A stretch of DNA of 64,000 nt from Bifidobacterium colobi. Lineage in GTDB: Bacteria; Actinomycetota; Actinomycetes; Actinomycetales; Bifidobacteriaceae. The stretch lies in contig NZ_JAFEJU010000008.1 in the NCBI RefSeq assembly GCF_018555455.1, positions 22,335 to 86,334 on the forward strand, written 5' to 3'. The notes beneath the pieces were generated by a model. That model made no database searches. It was not told where the DNA came from and saw only the letters and a program-made list of their open reading frames with translations. Positions 36,591 to 46,913 of the stretch are shown here, in pieces (position 1 is the stretch's first letter; each line of letters opens with the position of its first letter). The position numbers and the translations under genes were made by a program.

Positions 36591-37043
36591 TCACTCATTG
36601 GGAACAACAATCCGTTGGCCGGCGCGCAATGATCCGGAATCCAAATCATTCAGCGCAATCAATTCATCCACGGTTTCCGAAACATCGTGCCCTTGCGGAG
36701 TAATGCGTGCAGCATATGACCATAGCGTATCCCCCGGCTTGACGGTATAGCTCGTCACATTGCTGGCTCCGACATCCGAGCGAGCAATCTGCGCGGTCCA
36801 GGCACTGACGCTGAACCATGCGACCATGAGCGCCACCAACATCGCCATAATCGCATGACGACGGCGTCGATACACTTTCCTGCCACTCAAGTGGAGCGTG
36901 GGCGGGCGGCCGTCACCGACGCGATACTGCCTTACATGGCAATGCGCACGATGCGCCGCAATCACACCTTCCGAGTCGCACAACAGAACACGCCGCATCG
37001 CGCCACCATTGGCCACAACACCGGTTGCATCAGAGCTGATCAT
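36591..37043 (-). CDS. LysM-domain protein, probable SOS-linked division inhibitor
   Basis: 150 residues. A basic N-terminal half (KVYRRRRHA) is followed by one membrane helix at about 66-84 ([19 protein letters not shown]). The outside LysM domain follows ([16 protein letters not shown], then [18 protein letters not shown]), which binds peptidoglycan. It is divergent from lexA and shares an SOS-box region, the position held in Gram-positives by YneA/DivS-type division suppressors. That role is inferred from context; the LysM call is firm. GGTGGAGTC precedes the ATG. Confidence 0.87.
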   Translation of the reverse strand: MISSDATGVVANGGAMRRVLLCDSEGVIAAHRAHCHVRQYRVGDGRPPTLHLSGRKVYRRRRHAIMAMLVALMVAWFSVSAWTAQIARSDVGASNVTSYTVKPGDTLWSYAARITPQGHDVSETVDELIALNDLDSGSLRAGQRIVVPNE

Positions 37044-37058
37044 GACTCCACCATCCTT

Positions 37059-37142
37059 CGAACGCCTGTTCTATCGAACATCTGTTCATAGGATTGCACA
37101 TTTGTTCGACACTGTCAAGCGACATACTCGAACAGATGTTTG
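37059..37142. promoter_or_regulatory. Three LexA (SOS) boxes between the LysM gene and lexA
   Basis: CGAACGCCTGTTCT at 37059-37072, CGAACATCTGTTCA at 37075-37088 and CGAACAGATGTTTG at 37129-37142 all match CGAAC-N4-GTTYG-type LexA boxes. A half-like site, ACATTTGTTCG, is at 37098-37108. Two boxes lie within 45 bases of the LysM start and one lies 50 bases before the lexA start, so both genes should be induced by DNA damage. Confidence 0.88.
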
Positions 37143-37192
37143 TTTTTTGTGAATGTCACGTTATGCTTAGGAAAGCACGAAAGGAGCCCGCC

Positions 37193-37921
37193 GTGAGCAC
37201 CATCCCCTTCTCCCCCGCAACCGGGCCGGATGAATCCACACTGACCGACCGTCAGCGCAAAGTATTGGCTGCCATCAAAGCGTATATCGAGCGGCAGGGA
37301 TTCGCCCCATCATTCCGCGAGATTGGATCCGCGGCGGGACTGAAAAGCCCGTCCTCCGTCAAACATCAGCTGAAGGTGCTTGAGGAGAAGGGGTTCATCC
37401 GCGTGAATGCGAATAAGGGTCGCGCCATCGAGGTCATCGGCTCTGCATCAGTCGGCCAGCCTCAATCGGACAGCGATGCCGACGGTAGCGCGCAATCAGA
37501 CGAACCGATTGCGCAAATCCTGTCTTTCCCCACTGAATCAATCAACGAATCGCGCGACGTTCCTCTGGTGGGGCGCATTGCCGCCGGCGTTCCCATCACC
37601 GCCGAGCAGCATATTGATGATGTGATGCGCTTGCCGGAACGACTCACCGGCTCAGGCAAGCTGTTCATGCTGGAGGTTCATGGCGATTCGATGATCGATG
37701 CCGCTATCTGCGACGGTGACTTCGTGGTGATTCGCGAACAAAACAATGCAGTCAACGGCGATATCGTGGCGGCATTACTCGACGATGAGGCCACGGTGAA
37801 AACCTTCCGCAAGGAGAATGGCCACGTGTGGCTCATACCGCATAATCCCGCATATTCACCCATTGACGGTACGCATGCCACCATTATGGGCAAAGTGGTA
37901 ACCGTCTTGCGCAAACTGTAG
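37193..37921 (+). CDS. lexA: SOS repressor LexA
   Basis: 242 residues. The N-terminal winged helix has TDRQRKVLAAIKAYIERQGF and PSFREIGSAAGLKSPSSVKH. The cleavage bond is the Ala-Gly of VGRIAAGVPI. The catalytic Ser is in HGDSMIDAAICDGDFVVI and the Lys in EATVKTFRKE, so autoproteolysis should be intact. I start at GTG 37193 with AAAGGAG six bases upstream; a longer frame from 37094 would run over an SOS box. LexA should repress itself and the divergent LysM gene. Confidence 0.96.
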   Translation: MSTIPFSPATGPDESTLTDRQRKVLAAIKAYIERQGFAPSFREIGSAAGLKSPSSVKHQLKVLEEKGFIRVNANKGRAIEVIGSASVGQPQSDSDADGSAQSDEPIAQILSFPTESINESRDVPLVGRIAAGVPITAEQHIDDVMRLPERLTGSGKLFMLEVHGDSMIDAAICDGDFVVIREQNNAVNGDIVAALLDDEATVKTFRKENGHVWLIPHNPAYSPIDGTHATIMGKVVTVLRKL

Positions 37922-38010
37922 CCAACGCGCAGCCAGCCTAATCCCGTGTGCTCGCGGCTTCGCATCGTGGAGGTTTGACTGCTGAGGTGCTACACTGCTA
38001 TCCAGTACTG

Positions 38011-38037
38011 AACCCCGGTCCTTGCACCGGGGTTTTG
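38011..38037 (+). terminator. Terminator between lexA and the CDF gene
   Basis: AACCCCGGT (38011-38019) pairs with ACCGGGGTT (38026-38034), followed by TTT. It lies 90 bases after the lexA stop. Confidence 0.85.
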
Positions 38038-38117
38038 CTGTATACACACCCAATCGCTAATGGTATTGAGAAACGATTTCATCTCGGTACCTCCGTTGAG
38101 GAAGCTGGCAATACGCT

Positions 38118-39059
38118 ATGACCCACACACACGCACCTACCTCGGTTTCCGCGAACACCGGCGCACGCGCCCATCAGTTCAGACTCATGGCAACCCTTGG
38201 CGTGACTTGCAGCGTCTTCATTATTGAAGTCGTCGCTGCCGTGTTGACGGGTTCACTGGCATTGCTGGTGGATGCCGGTCACATGCTTACGGATATGTCG
38301 GTGCTGATTGCCTCCACGGTGACGGCGATTCTGATGCAGCGCAAGCCCAGCAACACAAGAACATGGGGATGGGCCCGTTTGGAGGTACTGACTGCAGCCG
38401 CCGGCGCCCTGGTACTGCTGATTGTGGGCGTGTACGCGTTGGTCGAAGCTGGCATGCGATTGTTCGGCGGCTCGCATGCGCAAATCGAGGATATCAAGCT
38501 TCTCTTGTTCGTGGGCATTCTCGGTTTGAGCGCCAACATCATTTCGATATTCATTCTGGCTTCGCAGCGCGAAGACAATATGAACATGAAAGCGGCATTC
38601 CTGGAAGTGATGAACGACGCCCTAGGTTCTGTTGCAGTGGTGACTTCCGCATTGGTCATGATGTCCACCGGCTGGAAGGGCTTCGACGCCGTTGCCGGCG
38701 CGCTCATCGCACTATTGATGATTCCCCGTGCCATCAAGCTACTGCACCATGCGGTACGCGTACTGTTGGAGGAAACCCCCGAGGGTCTTGATCTGGATGC
38801 CGTGCGCACTCATTTGGAAAGTGTGCCGCATGTGATAGCCGTGCATGATTTGCATGCCAGCACGGTTTCCACCGGGATGCCGATTCTGATGGCGCATGTG
38901 GTGGTGGACAAAGGCCTGACCATGGTTGAAGCGGCCCAAGTGCTTGAACAACTGCAGGATTGTCTGCGCGAACACTTCCCCGTCTCTGTGCCGCACACTA
39001 CGTTCCAGCTTGAGCCGGAAGGCTACACCACTCCCTCAGCCAACGACCTCCACAAGTAA
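38118..39059 (+). CDS. Cation diffusion facilitator (CzcD-like metal exporter)
   Basis: 313 residues with six membrane helices. Helix 2 carries the metal site ALLVDAGHMLTDM (H-x3-D) and helix 5 carries the second H/N-x3-D pair in EVMNDALGSVAVV. The short His segment at the N-terminus (THTHAP) and the C-terminal cytoplasmic domain (HVIAVHDLHASTVSTGMPIL) fit the CzcD/ZnT group, which exports zinc and related ions in exchange for protons. Metal choice cannot be read with certainty. It stands alone between terminators. Confidence 0.92.
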   Translation: MTHTHAPTSVSANTGARAHQFRLMATLGVTCSVFIIEVVAAVLTGSLALLVDAGHMLTDMSVLIASTVTAILMQRKPSNTRTWGWARLEVLTAAAGALVLLIVGVYALVEAGMRLFGGSHAQIEDIKLLLFVGILGLSANIISIFILASQREDNMNMKAAFLEVMNDALGSVAVVTSALVMMSTGWKGFDAVAGALIALLMIPRAIKLLHHAVRVLLEETPEGLDLDAVRTHLESVPHVIAVHDLHASTVSTGMPILMAHVVVDKGLTMVEAAQVLEQLQDCLREHFPVSVPHTTFQLEPEGYTTPSANDLHK

Positions 39060-39123
39060 TCGAACATGGGTAAAGCACAGTACGGAAAAACGCAATACGA
39101 ATGAATTATCCGCAAATATGAAA

Positions 39124-39152
39124 AATCGTCATATGCAATACATATGACGATT
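39124..39152 (+). terminator. Hairpin after the CDF gene
   Basis: AATCGTCATATG (39124-39135) pairs perfectly with CATATGACGATT (39141-39152) around CAATA, 65 bases after the stop. No long T run. Confidence 0.7.
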
Positions 39153-39161
39153 CAACGTATC

Positions 39162-39264
39162 AATAATCGTTCCACGTGTGCGGTCTCTAGGCGTGGAAGG
39201 CGAAGGTGTACAAAGGTACATCAAGCCTTCCACAACGACGAGAACGCTCCGTGGAACGATTATT
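39162..39264. repeat. Long nested inverted repeat at the ldh 3' end
   Basis: AATAATCGTTCCACG (39162-39176) pairs perfectly with 39250-39264. Inside, GTGGAAGGC (39193-39201) pairs with 39225-39233, and TGTAC (39207-39211) with 39216-39220. The rest of the arms is nearly complementary, so the whole 103 bases can fold into one long hairpin. It begins three bases after the ldh stop on the minus strand. It could terminate ldh and the CDF gene, protect the ldh mRNA 3' end, or be a small mobile repeat. Confidence 0.75.
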
Positions 39265-39266
39265 TA

Positions 39267-40235
<969 letters not shown>

Positions 40236-40367
40236 TTAACCTCTCTTCAAAGGCGGTCTGCAGAATGGCAGGCCATGTAACTAACGGTTTTACTTTATAA
40301 ACCCGCTAAGACGTTTGCGCTCCCATGCGCCCGCTGCAAAAATCAAAAAACCCAATGTTTTCAACGG

Positions 40368-40383
40368 TTGTTAGCGCTCACAA
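40368..40383. promoter_or_regulatory. LacI-family operator candidate upstream of ldh
   Basis: TTGTTAGCGCTCACAA is a 16-base palindrome with one mismatched pair and the CG centre common to LacI-family operators. It lies 139 bases before the ldh start in a 176-base gap. LacI-type regulators are known to control central carbon genes in bifidobacteria; the link to this site is inference. Confidence 0.55.
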
Positions 40384-40405
40384 CACATATGTGATTTTCG
40401 TCACG

Positions 40406-41917
40406 TTAATCGATTGACTGTTCGATGACTTTCGCCGCCAGATGCGAGTCCACATCAGCCTCAAGCAACACGCCATCATCACGGTATTCCACTTTGCTCA
40501 CCTTGCCGTATTCGCGCACGCGAGACAGCAACGAGCCGGCCGTATACGGCAGCAACGCATTAACATGGACGTGCGGCACCGGCAGCAACGATTCAACGGC
40601 GTCTCGCAGCGCGTCGATCCCCTCACCGCTATAGGAGGAGACGATGAAGGCGTCCGGCTCCAAAGCAGACAGACGCTCACGTGTGGCTGCATCGATCTGG
40701 TCGGCCTTGTTGAACACCAGTATGCGCGGAATCGACGCCGTGCCCTCAATGTCCGCCAGCACATCGTTCACCGCATCGATTTGGGAGAACGGATCGGGGT
40801 GCGAGCCATCCACCACATGCACGATCACATCCGCTTCGGCCACTTCCTCCAGCGTGGATTTGAACGCCTCCACCAACTGCGTGGGTAATCGGCGCACGAA
40901 ACCCACCGTGTCCACATAGGCGTAGAACCGCCCATCATGGGTTTTCGCACGTCGTACCGCCGTATCCAGTGTGGCGAACAGCGCGTTCTCCACCAACTCG
41001 GCAGAACCGGTCAGACGATTGGTGAGCGATGACTTGCCGGCATTGGTGTATCCCACCACTGCCACGGTCGGCAGGCCGAAACGTCGACGCGAGCCGCGCT
41101 TGACCTCACGCGCCGGCGCCATTTCGCGAATCTGGCGGCGGAGCCTGGCGATACGGGTGCGAATCACACGACGATCCATTTCGATTTTGGTTTCGCCAGG
41201 GCCACGCGATCCAATGCCCGCGTCCGCGCCGGCGGCACGACCACCGGCCTGACGTGACAATGAACCACCCCAGCCACGCAAGCGTGGCAGCATGTATTCC
41301 AGTTGGGCGAGCTCAACCTGCGCCTTGCCTTCACGGGAGGTGGCGTGCTGGGCGAAAATATCCAGGATTACGGCGGTACGATCCACCACCTTGACTTTGG
41401 CGGCATCCTCAAGCGCACGACGTTGCGACGGCGGCAGATCATCGTCGACGATGATGGTATCGGCCTCCTCGCGCGCCACGATATCAGCAATCTCGCGCGC
41501 CTTGCCCGAACCCACATAGGTGGCGGCATCCGGCTTCAATCGATGCTGCAATAGACCATCACACACCACGGCGCCCGCGGTTTCGGCGAGCGCGGCAAGC
41601 TCGCGCAGGGATTCCTCAGCCTTGGCCTGCGTGGTCACGGCGCTCGACCATACGCCTACCAAAACCACGCGTTCCAAACGCACCTTGCGGTATTCGACTT
41701 CGGTAACGTCTTCAAGTTCGCCAAGGCCGGCCACATGCTTGAGCTCGTTGCGGGCCTCGCGCTCCTGCCATTCCTGATTGGTGTCCTCATGCCACCCGGC
41801 CGGCCGCTGGTTGTTGTCGAGCAGCACATCCGACTGCGAGGAGAGCACGCCTTGAGAAGTCACGGAAGAGCTGCCCTGATCAATATCGGTGTACTGGTTG
41901 TTGTCGCTCAAAGGCAC
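40406..41917 (-). CDS. hflX: Ribosome-associated GTPase HflX
   Basis: 503 residues. HflX splits stalled ribosomes under stress. The N-terminal HflX domain has VVCDGLLQHRLKPDAATYVG, KAREIADIV and RTAVILDIFAQHATSREGKA. A Gly-rich linker (GRAAGADAGIGSRGPGETKI) precedes the G domain: VGYTNAGKSSLTNRL (P-loop), DTAVRR, YVDTVGFVRRLP (G3) and VFNKADQID (G4). A 60-residue N-terminal extension is variable. Start is GTG 41917 or, with better spacing from AGAGG, TTG 41911. Confidence 0.94.
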   Translation of the reverse strand: MPLSDNNQYTDIDQGSSSVTSQGVLSSQSDVLLDNNQRPAGWHEDTNQEWQEREARNELKHVAGLGELEDVTEVEYRKVRLERVVLVGVWSSAVTTQAKAEESLRELAALAETAGAVVCDGLLQHRLKPDAATYVGSGKAREIADIVAREEADTIIVDDDLPPSQRRALEDAAKVKVVDRTAVILDIFAQHATSREGKAQVELAQLEYMLPRLRGWGGSLSRQAGGRAAGADAGIGSRGPGETKIEMDRRVIRTRIARLRRQIREMAPAREVKRGSRRRFGLPTVAVVGYTNAGKSSLTNRLTGSAELVENALFATLDTAVRRAKTHDGRFYAYVDTVGFVRRLPTQLVEAFKSTLEEVAEADVIVHVVDGSHPDPFSQIDAVNDVLADIEGTASIPRILVFNKADQIDAATRERLSALEPDAFIVSSYSGEGIDALRDAVESLLPVPHVHVNALLPYTAGSLLSRVREYGKVSKVEYRDDGVLLEADVDSHLAAKVIEQSID

Positions 41918-42075
41918 CTCTCATATCAACGCTCATCAGTGGTTCACGATTCTTCTATGGCTCCTTATTATCATCAGGTGAGGTGACATGCCCGCTACAC
42001 GGGGATGAACAGCGCAACAACGGATGCAATCAACGAACCACGGCATGCGGGAATCCCGCGGAAATGGAGCACACA

Positions 42076-42732
42076 ATGGCAGAACAGTATTTCTCCGCGG
42101 AACCTTCGTCCAAGGATGTGCGCCGCACGTTGAACGTCACCTTGCGCGATCATGAGGCTCGCGTGGAGGTCTCGAACGGCGTGTTCTCCGGTTCCCGTCT
42201 TGATCTGGGTACCTCGGTGCTGCTGCGTCATGCTCCCGAACTGCCTGAAGAGGGCAACTTTCTTGACTTGGGTTGCGGCTGGGGTCCTATAGCGCTCGCC
42301 ATGGCGTTCGAATCCCCGAACGCCAAGGTATGGGCGGTGGATGTCAATGAGCGTGCGCTTGATTTGACTGCGGCGAATGCGGCAAGCAATGGGTGCGGCA
42401 ATGTTCATGTGACTCAGGTGGATGAATCGAGCACTCCCCTGCCTCAAGACCGTCAACCGAAGCATGCCAGCGCGCTGCCTGCGGATCTCACGTTCGACGC
42501 CATTTGGTCGAATCCCCCAATCCGTGTTGGCAAAGAGGTGCTGCATACGCTGCTGATGGCTTGGCTGCCGAGATTGAAGCCTGGGGCCGCCGCCTATCTG
42601 GTGGTGCAGAAGAATCTGGGTTCCGATTCGCTGATCAAATGGCTTGCCGCGCAATTGGGCGATGGGTTCGCTGTGGGCAAGTATGCGAGCTCCAAGGGCT
42701 TCCGTATTATTGAAGTCCGTCATGAAGTATGA
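42076..42732 (+). CDS. RsmC-like SAM-dependent methyltransferase
   Basis: 218 residues. SAM loop NFLDLGCGWGPIALAMAF, acidic end of strand 2 VWAVDVNERALDLTAANA, and the catalytic N6/N2 motif NPPI in DAIWSNPPIRVGKEV. This is the RsmC/RlmG-type class that methylates guanine N2 in rRNA; these often carry such a short form in actinobacteria. I start at ATG 42076, six bases after GGAG. Its last 11 bases overlap hrpA. Confidence 0.9.
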   Translation: MAEQYFSAEPSSKDVRRTLNVTLRDHEARVEVSNGVFSGSRLDLGTSVLLRHAPELPEEGNFLDLGCGWGPIALAMAFESPNAKVWAVDVNERALDLTAANAASNGCGNVHVTQVDESSTPLPQDRQPKHASALPADLTFDAIWSNPPIRVGKEVLHTLLMAWLPRLKPGAAAYLVVQKNLGSDSLIKWLAAQLGDGFAVGKYASSKGFRIIEVRHEV

Positions 42733-45700
42733 GTATCCAAGCGAACTGCCCGTTTCCGCTGCCCGTGAAGCGATAGCCGAAGCGGTTCAGCACCATCAAG
42801 TCGTTATTGTTTCCGGTCAGACCGGCTCCGGTAAGACCACGCAGCTGCCGAAGATTCTGCTTGAATTGGGCAGAGGCACGCACGGCAAGCAGATTGTGCA
42901 CACGCAGCCTCGCCGTATCGCCGCCCGCACGGTTGCCGAACGCATCGCATCGGAGCTGGGTGTTCGGCTTGGCGACGAGGTGGGCTATCAGGTTCGTTTC
43001 ACCGACGAAAGCTCGCCGAACACGCGTCTGCGCGTGGTGACCGACGGTATTCTGCTGGCGCAGATTCAGCGTGACCCGACTCTGTCCAAGTACGATACGA
43101 TCATCATCGACGAGGCGCATGAGCGTAGCCTCAATATTGATTTTCTGCTCGGCTATCTGACCGCGCTGTTGCCTCGCAGGCGCGATCTGAAGCTCATCAT
43201 CACATCCGCCACCATTGATTCGGTGAAGTTCAAGGAGCATTTCGAACACGCGCTGCACAGCACGGTGCCGGTGATTGAAGTCTCCGGCCGCACGTTCCCC
43301 GTGCAGGTGGTGTATGAACCGCTCGGCACCGCCCCCGCATTGATGCGAGAAGTGCCCGGCTTCGCCACCGGCGCCCGCCCGGGTGACGCGGATTATGAGG
43401 AGCTGGCGAGCGCCATCGCCGAATCCGATGCCGATCGTCCGCGCTCACGCCGCTCCGATAACCATTACGAGGATGATGGCATTACCGATATGCCGACCGC
43501 CGTGGCGCGCGCCTGCGCCGAACTGGTCATCCATTCCTCGCATGAGCGTGGACCGCGCGATATTCTGGTGTTCGCTTCCGGTGAGCGTGATATTCATGAG
43601 TTCGAGGCCGCGCTGCGCCATCATTACGGCCCGCGCGCCGATGATATGCGTCGGCCTGACGCGATTGAGATCATGCCCCTGTTCGCGCGATTGTCTTCCG
43701 CCGATCAGCATAAGGTGTTCGAGCCGCACACGCATCAGCGCATCGTCATCGCCACGAATGTGGCGGAGACCTCACTGACCGTGCCGGGTATTCGTTACGT
43801 GGTGGATCCGGGTACCGCGCGTATCTCCCGTTATTCGAAAACCGCCAAGGTTCAGCGGCTTCCAATCGAGCCGATCAGTCAGGCCAGCGCCGATCAGCGG
43901 TCCGGTCGATGCGGTCGTGTGGCGGATGGTATTGCGATCCGCCTGTATTCCCGTGAGGATTACGAAACCCGCCCCCGTTTCACCGAGCCGGAAATCCTCA
44001 GAACCTCCCTGGGCGCGGTGGTGTTGCATATGTTGTCGGTGGGCGTGGCTCGCACGGCTGAGGATGTGACCACGTTCGGCTTCATCGACCCGCCGGATAT
44101 GAAGGCCGTATCCGATGGTTTCAATGAGCTCACGGAGCTGAAGGCCATTGGCCGTAAGCGTGGCGAGGTGACGCTCACCCATATCGGCCGTCAGCTTTCC
44201 CGTATTCCCATCGACGTGCGCTTGGGACGCATGGTGATCGAGGCGGCGAAATCCGGCTCCCCGAATCTGCTGGCCCAGGTGCTGGTGGTGGTCTCCTTCC
44301 TGAGTTTGCAGGATCCGCGCGAACGTCCGGATGATAAACGTGAGGAAGCCGACCGTATCCATAACCGGTATGCGGATGAGACTTCGGACTTCCTGACCGC
44401 GTTGAACATCTGGGATCGTGTGTTCCAGGCGGACGGCGACCCCAGCAATAACGCCTTGCGTCGTATCTGCAAAACCGAGTATTTCAGCTGGCTGAGGATG
44501 CGCCAGTGGAAGGATCTGGTGATGCAGCTCAGGCAGATGTGCAAGGAGCTCAAGTTCAAGGTGGGCGATCCGTTGCCGTCCACCCGCCCTGGTTTGGAGA
44601 TTCGCCAGCTGCCGTTGAATCAGCAGCCCGCACATTCGCTGTGCTGTGCTTGGGATGCGGACGGCATCCATAAATCGATGCTCGCTGGTTTGCTCTCAAT
44701 GATGGGCATGCAGGTGATTCGCGCGCCCAAGGCCTCTGATTTCGCCGGACTCACCGGTGCTGCGCGCGCCCGTGCGATGAAACGTGCGCAAAAACAGTCG
44801 AAGAACGATTATCAGGGCGCTCGCGGCACCCGCTTCGCCTTGTTCCCGGCTTCCGCTGTGGCGAAGAAGACGCCTGCTTGGGTGATGAGCACGGAACTGG
44901 TGGAAACCTCCCGCCTGTGGGCCCGGTATTCCGCTGCGATCGACCCGGCGTGGGCGGAACCGTTGGCCGGCCAGCTGACCCGTACCACGTATGCGGAACC
45001 GCATTGGTCCGGTTCACGTGGCTCCGCTGTGGCCACGGCCCGCGTGCTGCTGTATGGTCTGCCGATCGTGCAGGATCGCACCGTGCAGTGGGGGCGCATC
45101 AATCCGTTGGAGGCTCGTGACTTCCTACTGCGCCAAGGTTTGGTGGAAGGCGATATCCAGCAGCGTTTCAGCTACGATGATTTCGTCGGCGCGAACCGTG
45201 ACATTCTCGAGGATGCAGCCGAGGATGCCAGTCGAACCCGTCAACTGGCGGACACCGTATCCGATGAGGATCTGTTCGACTTCTACAATGCGGTGATCCC
45301 CACCAACGTGACCTCGGTGGCCGATCTGGCGGAATGGTGGAAGGCCGAGCATAACGAGCATCCCGATCTGTTGACGTTCGACCCGTCCAAGGTGGAGCGT
45401 CTCTCGGACAGCGAATCGGTGAGTCTCAACGATTACCCCGATCATTGGCATACCATCGGCACCGATGGCCAGCCGATTGATCTGCGTTTAAGCTACATCT
45501 ACGATCCCAGTAATCCGCTGGACGGCGTGACCGTGCACGTGCCGTTGAAAGCGCTGTCCCGCATCACACCGGCACAGTTCACGTGGAATGTGCCGGGCTT
45601 GCTGGACGAGCTGATTCTTGCGATGATCAAGGCCTTGCCCAAGCAGTTGCGCGTCCAGTTCGTGCCCGCGCCGGACGCGGCACGCGCCATCCGTACATGG

Positions 45701-46861
45701 ATTGATGAGCATTACCCCGAGCTGCCTGGCTCCGGTTCGCAGCAGAAACCGAACCTCGCGCCGACGGATGAGAACGGGGAAACGGTGGGCTGGCCTGATC
45801 TGGCACACGTATTCACCAAGGCCGCCATCGCTACGGTCGGCGCGCAAATCCACCCGGAAGTACTGGGACCGGATTTAATGGATCGTCTGCAACCATATTT
45901 GAAGGTCACATTCTCGGTGGAGCAGCAGCTGCCGGCACCCAAGCAGGCACATGGGCGTCGCCGTGCTCGTGGCGCGGTGAAGGTACTGGACACTGCGAAG
46001 AGTCTCAAGGATCTGCAACGCAAGTACGCTGCCCAGGCACAGGCGTCCGCTCGCCAGATGGTCAAGAAGCAAGCCGATCAGGCCGCCAAGCAAGGCAATC
46101 TGGTCGCTCAGGCGAACCTGCTGCATAAGGCCGGCGCCACCACCGCTTCTCGCGCCGATATGCTCTGGCATGGCGCCTTGGATGCACTGCGGTTGCCGGC
46201 GGAGCGCATCTCTTCGCGCTGGCTCGGCGCCGAGGCCCTGATGCTGGCTGCAGCCCCCTACAAGTCCACCAAGGAACTGGTTGAGGACCTGCAACTGGCC
46301 ACGGTCAAACGTCTGCTGCCGAACGTGGACTCGCTGCCGGATGATGAGGCGCTCGCCAATGCCGTATTGGATGTGCGCGAAGTCTATGAGGATACCGTCT
46401 ATCAGGTGGCGCATGACGTTATCGCCATCATCAAAGCCTATGCCGAAGTGGATAAGGCCACGTCCGGCAAGGCTGATCTGCCGATGCTTTCCGTATTGCA
46501 GTCGATTCGTGACCATATCGCCACGCTCGTCTACCCCGGATTCATCGGCCGCACTCCCCCGGATGCGTTGAAGTCGCTGCACCGCTACCTCAAGGCTGAT
46601 GTGATGCGCTTGGCCAAGGCGAAAAGCGATAAGAACCGTGACGTCAAATGGGCGTGGCAGGCCGATGAAGCCAAGCAACTGGTTGATAAGGCTCTGTCTC
46701 GCGCCAAGGCCGAACCGGCTGGCCCGAAGCATGAGGCGTTGATGAAGCAAGCCGAACAGGCTCGATGGATGCTCGAAGAGTTCTATCTGAGCCTGTGGGC
46801 GCAGGAACTCGGCACCCACGGCCCTGCATCCCTGAATCGCATCAAAAAGATTCTGGCGTGA
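42722..46861 (+). CDS. hrpA: ATP-dependent RNA helicase HrpA
   Basis: 1379 residues, the full length of HrpA. DEAH-box motifs are GQTGSGKTTQLPK (I), TQPRRIAARTVAERI (Ia), IIIDEAHERSLNIDF (II), ITSATID (III) and SADQRSGRCGRVADGIAIRL (VI). The large C-terminal half is the DUF3418-type region of HrpA. Known roles are rescue of stalled ribosomes and mRNA processing. A 60-residue insert rich in Asp and Arg lies in the region near residues 225-260. The start at ATG 42722 overlaps the methyltransferase stop; an earlier frame is a shadow. Confidence 0.94.
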   Translation: MKYEYPSELPVSAAREAIAEAVQHHQVVIVSGQTGSGKTTQLPKILLELGRGTHGKQIVHTQPRRIAARTVAERIASELGVRLGDEVGYQVRFTDESSPNTRLRVVTDGILLAQIQRDPTLSKYDTIIIDEAHERSLNIDFLLGYLTALLPRRRDLKLIITSATIDSVKFKEHFEHALHSTVPVIEVSGRTFPVQVVYEPLGTAPALMREVPGFATGARPGDADYEELASAIAESDADRPRSRRSDNHYEDDGITDMPTAVARACAELVIHSSHERGPRDILVFASGERDIHEFEAALRHHYGPRADDMRRPDAIEIMPLFARLSSADQHKVFEPHTHQRIVIATNVAETSLTVPGIRYVVDPGTARISRYSKTAKVQRLPIEPISQASADQRSGRCGRVADGIAIRLYSREDYETRPRFTEPEILRTSLGAVVLHMLSVGVARTAEDVTTFGFIDPPDMKAVSDGFNELTELKAIGRKRGEVTLTHIGRQLSRIPIDVRLGRMVIEAAKSGSPNLLAQVLVVVSFLSLQDPRERPDDKREEADRIHNRYADETSDFLTALNIWDRVFQADGDPSNNALRRICKTEYFSWLRMRQWKDLVMQLRQMCKELKFKVGDPLPSTRPGLEIRQLPLNQQPAHSLCCAWDADGIHKSMLAGLLSMMGMQVIRAPKASDFAGLTGAARARAMKRAQKQSKNDYQGARGTRFALFPASAVAKKTPAWVMSTELVETSRLWARYSAAIDPAWAEPLAGQLTRTTYAEPHWSGSRGSAVATARVLLYGLPIVQDRTVQWGRINPLEARDFLLRQGLVEGDIQQRFSYDDFVGANRDILEDAAEDASRTRQLADTVSDEDLFDFYNAVIPTNVTSVADLAEWWKAEHNEHPDLLTFDPSKVERLSDSESVSLNDYPDHWHTIGTDGQPIDLRLSYIYDPSNPLDGVTVHVPLKALSRITPAQFTWNVPGLLDELILAMIKALPKQLRVQFVPAPDAARAIRTWIDEHYPELPGSGSQQKPNLAPTDENGETVGWPDLAHVFTKAAIATVGAQIHPEVLGPDLMDRLQPYLKVTFSVEQQLPAPKQAHGRRRARGAVKVLDTAKSLKDLQRKYAAQAQASARQMVKKQADQAAKQGNLVAQANLLHKAGATTASRADMLWHGALDALRLPAERISSRWLGAEALMLAAAPYKSTKELVEDLQLATVKRLLPNVDSLPDDEALANAVLDVREVYEDTVYQVAHDVIAIIKAYAEVDKATSGKADLPMLSVLQSIRDHIATLVYPGFIGRTPPDALKSLHRYLKADVMRLAKAKSDKNRDVKWAWQADEAKQLVDKALSRAKAEPAGPKHEALMKQAEQARWMLEEFYLSLWAQELGTHGPASLNRIKKILA

Positions 46862-46913
46862 TTCACCGCGAGCGTAATGGGCTCTGAGCGTCGGCTATTA
46901 CAATGGCTGGGCG

